A DNA stretch of 64,000 nt, taken from positions 62,001-126,000 of the forward strand of contig JADKKO010000001.1 in assembly GCA_016720465.1 (NCBI GenBank), written 5' to 3'. The DNA is from Holophagaceae bacterium (GTDB lineage: Bacteria > Acidobacteriota > Holophagae > Holophagales > Holophagaceae). Below the pieces are notes generated by a model that worked only from the letters and a program-made list of their open reading frames with translations, did not search any database and was not told the origin of the DNA. Made by a program: the position numbers and the translations under genes. Below are positions 7,967-16,002 of the stretch, piece after piece (position 1 is the first letter of the stretch; every line of letters starts with the position of its first letter).

Positions 7967-9130
7967 ATGCGGCCACACGTGCATACAGTTGCCATTCCAG
8001 CCTTGCTTCCCACCTACGCGACCTATCCCTTCCCCATCATGAATGGCCGCGGGGACAGGGTCTTCGATGACGACGGCCTCGATTATTGGGACTTCTACGG
8101 AGGCCACTGCGTATGCGCCACAGGGCACAGCCATCCCACGGTGGTGGACGCCATTTCGGCCCAGGCCGGGGAGCTGATCTTCTACTCCACCGCCGCGCGG
8201 ATCCCGCTGCGGGACCAGGCGGCGCGCGCGCTGGTGGCCTTCGCGGACGGGCCGGCCTCGGTATTCTTCTGCAACTCCGGCGCCGAGGCCGTGGAAAACG
8301 CGCTGAAGATCGCGCTGAAACTGACGGGCCGCAAGGCCTTCCTGGCCTTCGAGGGTTCCTTCCATGGCAGAACGCTGCTGGCCCTGTCCGTGACGGACGA
8401 CGCGAAGCTCCGGAAGGACTACGAGGATTTCCTGGTGCCCACCACCTTCCTTCCCTTCGGGGACCTGGCGGCGCTGGAAGCCGCGGATTTCAGCGCCTAT
8501 GCCGCAGTGATCCTCGAACCCATCCAGAGCATGGCCGGGGTGAAGACCGCTGGCGCCGAGTGGTTCCAGGCCGTCCGGACCAAGTGCCGGGAAGCCGGCG
8601 CGCTCCTGATCTTCGATGAGGTGCAAACCGGTCTCGGCCGGCTGGGCAAGCCGTTCGCATCCCATGTGTACGAGGTGCGGCCGGACATCACCACCTGCGC
8701 GAAGGGCATCGCCAGCGGCCTGCCCATGGGCGCCCTTTTGCTGAGCGCCGAGGTGGCCTCCCGGCTGAAACCGGGGGACCTTGGCAGCACCTTCGGGGGC
8801 GGCCCGATCGCCTGCGCGGCGCTGCTCGCCACCCTGTCCGTGATCCATAGCGAAGGCTTGATGGCCAGGGCGGCGGAAGCCTCCCGGCTCATCCGGCAGG
8901 GCCTGGCCGGAACCGTGGTCACCGCCGTGCAGGGGGAGGGGCTGCTGCTGGGACTCCGGGCGGGCGGCCAGGCCGGGGCCCTGAAGCAGTTCCTGCAATC
9001 CCGGCGGATCCTCGTGGGCGGTTCCGGCGATCCGGAGGTCCTGCGGCTGATGCCCCCCTTGAACCTGAGCGATGAAGCCATCCAAGCGCTGCTGGACGCC
9101 GTCCAGGAATTTCCGGAAGGAAGGCCATGA
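7967..9130 (+). CDS. argD: Acyl-ornithine aminotransferase (class III, PLP)
   Basis: ArgD converts N-acyl-glutamate semialdehyde to N-acyl-ornithine with glutamate as amino donor. It is 387 residues. PLP-fold signatures are FFCNSGAEAVENALKIA, EGSFHGRT, ILEPIQS, IFDEVQTGLGRLG and the Schiff-base lysine in TTCAKGIASGLPMGA. ATG at 7967 gives the usual N terminus before PLPTYATYPFP-type sequence; the SD is weak. Its last 4 nt overlap the carbamoyltransferase start (ATGA, 9127-9130). Context indicates biosynthesis, not arginine breakdown. Whether the acyl group is acetyl or succinyl depends on the pathway (see next gene). Confidence 0.92.
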   Translation: MRPHVHTVAIPALLPTYATYPFPIMNGRGDRVFDDDGLDYWDFYGGHCVCATGHSHPTVVDAISAQAGELIFYSTAARIPLRDQAARALVAFADGPASVFFCNSGAEAVENALKIALKLTGRKAFLAFEGSFHGRTLLALSVTDDAKLRKDYEDFLVPTTFLPFGDLAALEAADFSAYAAVILEPIQSMAGVKTAGAEWFQAVRTKCREAGALLIFDEVQTGLGRLGKPFASHVYEVRPDITTCAKGIASGLPMGALLLSAEVASRLKPGDLGSTFGGGPIACAALLATLSVIHSEGLMARAAEASRLIRQGLAGTVVTAVQGEGLLLGLRAGGQAGALKQFLQSRRILVGGSGDPEVLRLMPPLNLSDEAIQALLDAVQEFPEGRP

Positions 9131-10116
9131 ACCATTTCACTTCGATCCAGGATCTCGGCCCCGCGGGAGTGGAGGCCATCCTGGCCAAGGCGGCCAGATG
9201 GAAGGGGCACCATCCCAAGCACCTCGTGGACAAATTGCTGGGGATGGTCTTCTTCAATCCCTCCTTGAGGACGCGGGCCTCCTTCGAGGCCGTCATGGCC
9301 CGGGGCGGCGGCAACGCCGTAGTGCTGGAGGTCGGCAACGGCGTCTGGAAGCTGGAGGACCGCCTGGGGGCCATCATGGACGGCGACCGCGCCGAGCACG
9401 TGAAGGAGGCCGTGCCCGTGCTGGCGCGGTACGTGGACGCCCTGGCGGTGCGGACCTTCGCCACCTGCGCCGATGATGATGCCGACCATTCGGACCCGGT
9501 CATGAATGCCTTCCGGCAGTATTCGACGGTGCCCGTCATCAGCATGGAGAGCGCCCGGGAGCATCCCTGCCAAGGCCTGGCGGATCTGCTGACAGTGAAG
9601 GAGGCCTTCGGGGCCACCCGGAAAGTGCCCGTGACGCTGACCTGGGCGCCCCACATCAAGCCCCTTCCGAAAGCCGTTCCCAATTCCTTCCTGCTCACGG
9701 CTGCCGCGGCGGGCTGCGAGATCCGCGTGGCCCATCCCAAGGGATTCGAACTGCATCCTTCGGTGCTGGCGGAAGCCAAGGCCTTCGCGGCCTACACTGG
9801 GGGGAGCGTCACCGTCACGAATGATCAGAACGGGGCGTTGAAAGGATCCAAGGCCGTCTACGCCAAAGCCTGGGGACCTTCCACCGCGTCGGGCCTGGGC
9901 GCTGAAGCCGCGGCATCCAATGCCGACTGGATGCTGACCCGCGGGCACATGGCCAAGGCCTCCCTGGAGGCCATCTTCCTGCACTGCCTCCCGGTGCGCC
10001 GCAATGTCGAAGTCTCCGACGGCGTGCTGGACCATTCCAGCAGCCGGGTGGTGGATGAGGCGGAGAACCGCTTCCACGTCCAGCGCGCGCTGCTGGATTG
10101 GCTGCTGAACAACTGA
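9127..10116 (+). CDS. argF': N-acyl-L-ornithine carbamoyltransferase, predicted succinyl type
   Basis: This 329-residue transcarbamylase makes N-acyl-citrulline from N-acyl-ornithine and carbamoyl phosphate. FFNPSLRTRASFE is the carbamoyl-phosphate loop; IMDGDRAEH, SMESAREHPCQ, LTWAPHIKPLPKAVPNSF, VYAKAWG and HCLPVRRN are the hallmarks of the AOTCase/SOTCase branch rather than ordinary OTCase (no STRT loop, no SMG loop). By my alignment from memory, Ala89 occupies the position of Glu92 in Xanthomonas AOTCase and Pro90 in Bacteroides SOTCase. Replacing that Glu by Ala is reported to switch AOTCase to succinyl specificity, so this enzyme is predicted to use N-succinyl-ornithine. The family is certain; the specificity is inferred. 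Confidence 0.9.
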   Translation: MNHFTSIQDLGPAGVEAILAKAARWKGHHPKHLVDKLLGMVFFNPSLRTRASFEAVMARGGGNAVVLEVGNGVWKLEDRLGAIMDGDRAEHVKEAVPVLARYVDALAVRTFATCADDDADHSDPVMNAFRQYSTVPVISMESAREHPCQGLADLLTVKEAFGATRKVPVTLTWAPHIKPLPKAVPNSFLLTAAAAGCEIRVAHPKGFELHPSVLAEAKAFAAYTGGSVTVTNDQNGALKGSKAVYAKAWGPSTASGLGAEAAASNADWMLTRGHMAKASLEAIFLHCLPVRRNVEVSDGVLDHSSSRVVDEAENRFHVQRALLDWLLNN

Positions 10117-10147
10117 GCGTCGGGCCGAAAGTCGGAAAGCCAAACAA

Positions 10148-10348
10148 GTCGAAAAAGTCGAAAAAGTTAAAAAGTTAAAAAGTTAAAAAGTTAAAAAAAT
10201 CTAGGAGCCAACACTCGCGCTGCTTTCATCTCCTCTTTTAGAAAATTTCAATCTCAACTTCTCAACTTCTCAACTTCTCAACTTTTTAACTTTTTAACTT
10301 TTTAACTTTTTAACTTTTGAACTTTTAAACTTTTGAACTTTTAAACTT
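10148..10348. repeat. Palindromic octamer array, 4x GTTAAAAA facing 4x TTTTTAAC
   Basis: The 250-bp gap between argF' and argB holds four perfect copies of GTTAAAAA (10166-10197), preceded by GTCGAAAAA variants, and four perfect copies of TTTTTAAC (10283-10314). This is a perfect 32-bp inverted repeat around an 85-bp loop. The right arm goes on in degenerate form on both sides (TCTCAACT units before, TTTTGAACTTTTAAAC units after) to about 10348. The region is very AT-rich in a GC-rich operon. It could form a large hairpin in the arg mRNA or a cruciform in DNA. argB has its own SD (GGAG at 10356-10359). Confidence 0.85.
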
Positions 10349-10366
10349 TCACCTCCGGAGCCGACC

Positions 10367-11307
10367 ATGTCCCACACGCCGAATCCCTACGCCACCCTTC
10401 GGTCCGCCGCCAAGTACGTGCGGCAGTTCCGCCAGAAGACCTTCGTCGTGAAGCTGGGCGGGGAACTGCTGGACCAGCCGGCCATCCGGAAAGCCGTGGC
10501 GGAGCAGTTGGCGCTGCTGTGGAGTTTTTCCATCCGCCTGGTGGTCGTCCATGGCGGCGGCTCCTCCCTGGACCAGCTCTGCGAAGCCATGGATCTGCCC
10601 ATCGCCAAGGTCGGCGGCCGCCGCATCACCAGCCCTGCGGTGCTGGATGCGGCGAAGATGGCCTTCGCGGGCAAGCTGCACATGGATCTGCTGGCGGATC
10701 TCCGGGCCGCCGGCCTGCCCTGCGTGGGATTAAGCGGCGTCGATGCGGGTCTCGTCAGCGCCACCAGGCGGCCTCCGGTCCTGGTGCAGGCGGATGGCGC
10801 GGTGGAACCGGCCTCCGTGGACTTCGGCCTGGTGGGCGATATCCAGTCCGTGGATCCTTCGATCCTCACCCATCTTCTCGAGGGGGGATTCGTGCCGGTC
10901 ATCGCGCCCCTCACCGGAGACGATGATGGCGCGGTGTTCAACACCAATGCCGATACCCTCGCGGCCGCCGTCGCGGCGGCGATCAACGCGGAAAAGCTGT
11001 TCTTCCTGCTGAAGGTGCCGGGGCTCCTGGCGGATGTCAAACGGCCATCCTCCCTGGTTCCGTTCGCGACCGTGGAAAAGCTTGCCCAGCTTGAGGAGAG
11101 CGGGGCCATCACGGCCGGGATGAGACCTAAGCTGGATGCCGCCAGGAAAGCCCTGGCGGGGGCGTGCCCAGCATCCACCTGGTGAGCGGCCTGGCCCCGG
11201 ATGCGCTGTTGACGGAGGTCTTCACCAACGAAGGCAGCGGCACCATGATCGCGGGGGAGCACGGCCTGGCGCCTTCCTCGCACCAACCCAGCGAGGTTGG
11301 CGTATGA
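10367..11307 (+). CDS. argB: N-acyl-glutamate kinase, frameshifted near the 3' end
   Basis: ArgB phosphorylates N-acyl-glutamate. The amino-acid-kinase fold shows KLGGELLDQP, VVVHGGGSSLDQL, GLSGVDAG and FNTNADTLAAAVAAA. As sequenced, the frame from ATG 10367 ends early at 11185, right after LDAARKALAGA. In the next frame the expected kinase C terminus continues (VPSIHLVSGLAPDALLTE, then FTNEGSGTMI) and stops at 11305-11307, overlapping the argE ATG as ATGA. One extra G in the G5 run at 11158-11162 restores a full-length protein of about 313 residues. The indel is either a sequencing error, a real mutation, or a slippage site. Both the missing motif and the restored ATGA coupling show that the native gene ends at 11307. 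Confidence 0.88.
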
Positions 11308-12392
11308 CCCCGGCCCAGATCCTGGAAAGCCTCGTGTCGATCCCAAGCCCCTCGGGCCATGAAGGGGCCATCGCCGATTGCATCACCTCCCTGCTTGAAG
11401 CGAGCGGCTTCGCGGTAAAACGCTCCAACAACAACCTCTGGTTCGAGGTGGGCGGCGGCCTCCCCCGGCTGCTGGTGAATTCGCACCTCGACACGGTGCC
11501 CCCGAGCGCCGGCTGGGATTCGGAACCCTTCCATCCCACGTGGCAGGATGAGCGGCTCTACGGACTGGGTTCCAATGATGCCAAGGGCTGCGTGGCCGCC
11601 ATGATCTGCGCGGCCCTGCAGCTTGCGGAAGCTCCGCCGTCCGACGGAACGGCCGTGTTCGCGTTCACGGCCGAGGAGGAGACCGGAGGCGAGGGCATCG
11701 CGACCATCCTGAAGGATCTCGGTCCCCTGGATGCGGCCCTGGTGGGCGAACCGACGAACCTCCAGGCCTGCGGCGCGCAGCGGGGGATGCTCCTCCTCAG
11801 ATGCGTAGCCCATGGCCGCAGCGCCCACGTGGCCCATTCGAACCTCGCAGACAACGCCATCCATCGTGCCGCCCGGGACATCACGAAATTGGCGGCCATG
11901 AGCTTTCCCGGCCATCCCCTGCTGGGGGCGGCCAAGGCGCAGGTGACCCAGTTGGCCGGGGGCCTCACGCGGAACCAGGTGCCCGATTCCTGCGAGTTCT
12001 TCGTGGACCTGCGGACCACGCCGAACCAGGATCACCAGGCCCTGGCACAGGATCTGGCCTCCCAGCTCGAAAGCGAAGTCATCATCCATTCCGCGCGCTA
12101 CCTGCCCAAGGCCACCGGGGCGGAGCAGCCCATTCTCAAGGCGGCCCTGAAAGCCAATGGCAACAAGGGTCCCGTGGGGTCCCACACCACCAGCGACTGG
12201 GCCTTCCTGGGAGACATTCCCACCGTGAAGATCGGCCCGGGCGACACCCACCGGAGCCACCAGCCCAATGAATACCTCACCCGTTCGGAGCTGGAGGCCG
12301 GGGTGGACTGCTACCTGAAACTCATCCACGCCTATTTCGAGGAAGTGGCCTCGGCCCGGCAGGACAACCCTGAGGCCTGCCATGCCCAGTGA
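11304..12392 (+). CDS. argE: M20-family deacylase of acylated ornithine/citrulline (ArgE-like)
   Basis: This 362-residue di-zinc amidohydrolase has HLDTVPPSAGW and GLGSNDAKG as metal-binding segments and AFTAEEETGGEG with the catalytic Glu pair. A dimerisation lid follows, then HTTSDWAFLGDIPTVKIGPG with the last metal ligand. With an acyl-ornithine carbamoyltransferase in the same operon, its natural job should be removing the acyl group from N-acyl-citrulline rather than from N-acetyl-ornithine. The ATG at 11304 overlaps the restored argB stop by 4 nt, and its 3' end overlaps argH by 11 nt. Confidence 0.9.
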   Translation: MTPAQILESLVSIPSPSGHEGAIADCITSLLEASGFAVKRSNNNLWFEVGGGLPRLLVNSHLDTVPPSAGWDSEPFHPTWQDERLYGLGSNDAKGCVAAMICAALQLAEAPPSDGTAVFAFTAEEETGGEGIATILKDLGPLDAALVGEPTNLQACGAQRGMLLLRCVAHGRSAHVAHSNLADNAIHRAARDITKLAAMSFPGHPLLGAAKAQVTQLAGGLTRNQVPDSCEFFVDLRTTPNQDHQALAQDLASQLESEVIIHSARYLPKATGAEQPILKAALKANGNKGPVGSHTTSDWAFLGDIPTVKIGPGDTHRSHQPNEYLTRSELEAGVDCYLKLIHAYFEEVASARQDNPEACHAQ

Positions 12393-13764
12393 GAAGACCG
12401 GCGGCCCACAGCTCTGGGCCAAGGGGCTGCCTCTGGACGAAGCCATCCACCGCTTCACCGTGGGCGATGATCCGGCCACGGACCTGGTCCTGGCTCCCTT
12501 CGACGCCATCGGATCGGCGGCCCATGCGCGGATGCTGGCATCCGCCGGGTTGCTGGCCGTCGAGGACGCCAAGGCCCTGGTGGCGGAACTGAAAGTGGTC
12601 CTGGATCTGGCCAGGGCCGGGGCCTTCACGATCTCAACGGAGCAGGAGGATTGCCACACGGCCATCGAGGCCCATCTCACCGAAACGCTCGGCGAAGCGG
12701 GGCGGCGCATCCACTTGGGGCGATCGCGGAACGACCAGGTGATCCTCGCCCTGCGGCTGTTCTACCGGCAGGCGCTCCTGGATATCGGTGAAGGAGTCGC
12801 GGAGCTGGCCCAGGCCTTCCTGGATTTCTCAGCCACCCATCAACAGGTCCCGATGCCCGGCTACACGCATCTCCGGCGGGCCATGCCCTCGAGCTTCGGC
12901 CTTTGGGGCGCCGCGTTCGCCGAAGGACTGCTGGAGGAACTGGAGGCGCTGAAGGCGCTCCTGGTCCGGTTGGACAAATGTCCCCTGGGCAGCGCCGCGG
13001 GCTTCGGCGCGCCGCTGCCCCTGGATCGCCCCTTGGTGGCGGAACTGCTGGGGTTCTCCGCCGTTCAACGCAGCGTGGTGGATGTCCAGAATTCCCGGGG
13101 CAGACATGAATTGGCCATCCTCCACTGGCTGAATTCCGCGGCTTTCGTCGTGGAAAAAGCCCTCTGGGACCTGACCCTCTATACCACGCAGGAATTCGGC
13201 TTCATGGCCCTTCCGGATGCCTTCACCACCGGGTCGAGCATCATGCCGCAGAAGCGGAATCCCGACGTGGTCGAACTGCTGCGCGGCCGGGTGGCCGAGC
13301 TGCGGGGACTGGCGCACCAGGTGGAGCAGATCGCCATCGGCCTGCCCTCGAACTACCACCGGGAGCTGCAGCTCTTGAAGAAGCCGATGTTTGCGGCGCT
13401 GGCCGGCGGAGCGGAGGCCTTCAATATCCTCGCCCAGGTGGTTTCGGGCCTCGCGGTGGACGCGGACAAAGCCGGAGCGGCCTGCTCGGACGATTTGTTC
13501 GCCGCGCAGCAGGCCTTCGGACTGGTGGCGCAGGGCCTCACGTTCCGGGATGCCTACCAGGCGGTGGGGAAGCAGATCCAGGAGGGCGCATTCAGCCCGG
13601 ATCGCGGCGCGCGGACCGCCACGCATGTGGGTTCTTCCTCGGATCTCGGCCTCGGCCAGACCCAGGCGGAATTGGATGGCCAGCGGGCTTGGATCCAGCA
13701 GAAAAGAAGTTTTTTCGCCGCCAAGGAATCAGCTCTTTTCGCATCCGGAGACATGAATGGCTAA
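12382..13764 (+). CDS. argH: Argininosuccinate lyase
   Basis: ArgH splits argininosuccinate into arginine and fumarate. It is 460 residues, of the fumarase/aspartase superfamily. Signatures are QEDCHTAIEAHL, RIHLGRSRNDQV, PGYTHLRRAMP and the catalytic loop GSSIMPQKRNPDVVELLRG (from residue 284). The start overlaps argE by 11 nt and the end overlaps argG by 8 nt, consistent with one tightly packed mRNA. Confidence 0.96.
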   Translation: MPSEKTGGPQLWAKGLPLDEAIHRFTVGDDPATDLVLAPFDAIGSAAHARMLASAGLLAVEDAKALVAELKVVLDLARAGAFTISTEQEDCHTAIEAHLTETLGEAGRRIHLGRSRNDQVILALRLFYRQALLDIGEGVAELAQAFLDFSATHQQVPMPGYTHLRRAMPSSFGLWGAAFAEGLLEELEALKALLVRLDKCPLGSAAGFGAPLPLDRPLVAELLGFSAVQRSVVDVQNSRGRHELAILHWLNSAAFVVEKALWDLTLYTTQEFGFMALPDAFTTGSSIMPQKRNPDVVELLRGRVAELRGLAHQVEQIAIGLPSNYHRELQLLKKPMFAALAGGAEAFNILAQVVSGLAVDADKAGAACSDDLFAAQQAFGLVAQGLTFRDAYQAVGKQIQEGAFSPDRGARTATHVGSSSDLGLGQTQAELDGQRAWIQQKRSFFAAKESALFASGDMNG

Positions 13765-14950
13765 CCAGGTCCTATTGGCATTTTCGGGCGGGCTGGACAC
13801 CTCCTTTTGCGTGGTTCATCTGCGGGAGCAGGGTTGGTCGGTCAACACCGCGACGGTGGATACGGGCGGCTTCTCCGCCGAGGAGCTGGCCCGCATCGAG
13901 GCGGCCAGCGCGGCGCTGGGCGCCGTGTCGCACCGGACGGTGGATGCGCGGGCCGCGCTGTTCGATGGTTTCCTGCGCTACCTGATCTACGGAAATGTGC
14001 TGCGGGGCCAGGCCTACCCGCTTTCGGTTTCCGCGGAGCGGGTCTGCCAGGCCCAGGCGGTGGTGGCGGCCGGCAGGGAACTGGGCGTCGACGCCCTGGC
14101 CCACGGCTCCACCGGCGCGGGCAATGACCAGGTGCGCTTCGATGTGGCCTTCCGCAGCCTGGCGCCGGAGCTTTCCATCCTCACCCCCATCCGCGACCTG
14201 GCGCTGTCCCGGGCGGACGAAGTGGCTTTCCTCGCGTCCAAGGGCGTCGAAGTGCCAGCCAAGACCGCAACCTATTCCATCAATGAAGGCATGTGGGGCA
14301 CGAGCATCGGCGGCGCGGAGACTCTGGATTCCTGGTCCTCCCTGCCCGAACCGGCCTTTCCGGGCGGCGCGGTTTCCGCGGAGCTATCCCCTATCGAAAT
14401 CATGATCTCCTTCCAGCAGGGCGTGCCGGTTGCGCTCAACGGCGCGGCCCTGGAACCTGTGGCCCTGGTCATGGCCCTGAACCGGCTGGGCAGGACTTAT
14501 GGCATCGGGCGGGGCGTGCACCTTGGGGACACGATCCTCGGCATCAAGGGCCGCGTGGGCTTCGAAGCCCCGGCGGCCCACCTGCTCATCGGCGCCCACC
14601 GGGAATTGGAGAAGCTCGTGCTGTCCGGGCAGCAGCTTTTCTGGAAGGAATCCATCGGCAACCTCTACGGCTCCATGCTCCACGAAGGAAAGTTCTTCGA
14701 CCCGCTGGTGCGGGATCTGGAGGCGTTCCTGCTGTCCAGCCAGGCGAGGGTGAGCGGCGACGTGCGGTTGACCCTGCGCCCGCGCTGTTTTTCGGTGGAC
14801 GGGGTGCGATCGCCGTTCGGCCTGATGAATCCGCACATAGCCAGCTACGGCGAGTCCAACCACCTGTGGAGCGGAGCCGAGGCAGCCGGTTTCGCGAAAC
14901 TCTACGGGGTTCCCCAGATGCTCGCCTTAAAGGCTGGAGGTGCTCGATGA
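13757..14950 (+). CDS. argG: Argininosuccinate synthase
   Basis: ArgG condenses citrulline and aspartate with ATP. It is 397 residues. The N-terminal N-type ATP-pyrophosphatase motif is AFSGGLDTSFCV, and other conserved parts are AHGSTGAGNDQVRFD, YSINEGMWGTSIGG and GIGRGVHLGDTILGIKGR. It belongs to the divergent argG branch seen with acylated-pathway clusters (Bacteroidetes-like) rather than the E. coli form. That classification is from motif spacing and is an inference. Its TGA overlaps the next start as ATGA. Confidence 0.93.
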   Translation: MANQVLLAFSGGLDTSFCVVHLREQGWSVNTATVDTGGFSAEELARIEAASAALGAVSHRTVDARAALFDGFLRYLIYGNVLRGQAYPLSVSAERVCQAQAVVAAGRELGVDALAHGSTGAGNDQVRFDVAFRSLAPELSILTPIRDLALSRADEVAFLASKGVEVPAKTATYSINEGMWGTSIGGAETLDSWSSLPEPAFPGGAVSAELSPIEIMISFQQGVPVALNGAALEPVALVMALNRLGRTYGIGRGVHLGDTILGIKGRVGFEAPAAHLLIGAHRELEKLVLSGQQLFWKESIGNLYGSMLHEGKFFDPLVRDLEAFLLSSQARVSGDVRLTLRPRCFSVDGVRSPFGLMNPHIASYGESNHLWSGAEAAGFAKLYGVPQMLALKAGGAR

Positions 14951-16002
14951 GGATCCATCTCGACAAAGTCGCGTCCGTGACCCGGAACCTCCGGTTGGAC
15001 CGGATGGTGACGCTGACCGAATCCATCACGGCTGAATCAGGCACGGTCCTGGCGGGCCGGATCCTGGGCGACAAGAGCGTCTACAACCAGCTGGAGGATG
15101 TGTTCGGCCGCATGAGCATGCTGCAGAAAGGCGATCTCATCGTAGGGGCCCTGGGCCACCGCAACGCGCTCCACGGCTACGAGGGCGTATTGCCCACGGC
15201 CGTGAAGGCCGGGGACCGGCTCAACGTGCTGAACCTGGGCGGCGTGCTCGGCCATTGCGTTTCCCATAACCCGGATGTGGGGCCGCCCTTCGAGATCGAA
15301 GTGCTGGGACAGGTCCTGGTCTACCCGGAATTCCAGAAGCGGCAGGGCCATCCCGCCAAGATCCAGCAGGGCGCTTTGAAACGCGGCGGCCCGCTGCCGA
15401 CCTGCCCCGTGGTGTTCGTGGCGGGCACCTGCATGAATTCAGGCAAGACCGCCGCTGCCTGCGCCCTGGTGCGGCGGTTCCGGGCCGCTGGGATGCGGGT
15501 GGGCGGGTTGAAGCTCACGGGCATCAGCTTGATGAAAGACATCCTCGGGTTGCGCGATTACGGCGCCGAGGTGGCGCTGGATTTCACGGATGCGGGCGTC
15601 GTGGCCACCAACGCGGAAAATTCCGCGGCGGCGGCCAAAGTGCTCTTTTCCGAAGCCGCGTCCCGGGGCGTGGATATCATCGTGGCCGAAACCGGGGACG
15701 GCATCATGGGCGAGTACGGCGTCCAGGCCATCCTAGCGGACCCTGAGTTGAGAGCCCTCGCCGCGGCCTTCGTGCTCTGCGCCAACGATCCGGTGGGCGT
15801 GGCCGGAGGCGTGGAATTCCTGAAGGAGACCTTCGGAATCTCCGTGGATCTTGTGGCGGGCCCCGCCACGGACAACCGCGTGGGGGTGCGGTTCGTGGAA
15901 GAGCAGTTGGGATTGCCGGCCCGGAACGCCCGCACCGATGCCCAGGGCCTCGGCGATTACATCCTGGACCTCATCGAGAGCCGGAAAGCGGGGCACGCGT
16001 GA
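14947..16002 (+). CDS. Uncharacterised P-loop protein in the arginine operon
   Basis: This is a 351-residue protein of no named function. Residues about 1-150 are an alpha/beta domain (RNLRLDRMVTLTESI, KGDLIVGALGHRNALHGYEG). From about 156 a SIMIBI-type P-loop domain follows: Walker A VAGTCMNSGKTAAACAL, then GGLKLTGISLMKD, a Walker-B-like VDIIVAETGDGIMGEYG and FVLCANDPVG. The two-domain layout recalls DUF1611/DgcN and BioD/MobB-like proteins, but it is not a clean match to any. Start and stop overlap argG (ATGA) and argC (GTGA), so it is co-translated with arginine enzymes. No argA or argJ is in the window, so it is a candidate for the missing N-acylglutamate synthase. A start at an earlier in-frame codon would run through argG and is rejected. 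Confidence 0.85.
   Translation: MRIHLDKVASVTRNLRLDRMVTLTESITAESGTVLAGRILGDKSVYNQLEDVFGRMSMLQKGDLIVGALGHRNALHGYEGVLPTAVKAGDRLNVLNLGGVLGHCVSHNPDVGPPFEIEVLGQVLVYPEFQKRQGHPAKIQQGALKRGGPLPTCPVVFVAGTCMNSGKTAAACALVRRFRAAGMRVGGLKLTGISLMKDILGLRDYGAEVALDFTDAGVVATNAENSAAAAKVLFSEAASRGVDIIVAETGDGIMGEYGVQAILADPELRALAAAFVLCANDPVGVAGGVEFLKETFGISVDLVAGPATDNRVGVRFVEEQLGLPARNARTDAQGLGDYILDLIESRKAGHA

Noticed and set aside
14293..14946. N-terminal extension of the P-loop protein overlapping argG
   Set aside because: The extension is argG read in another frame; ATG 14947 with the ATGA overlap is the proper start.
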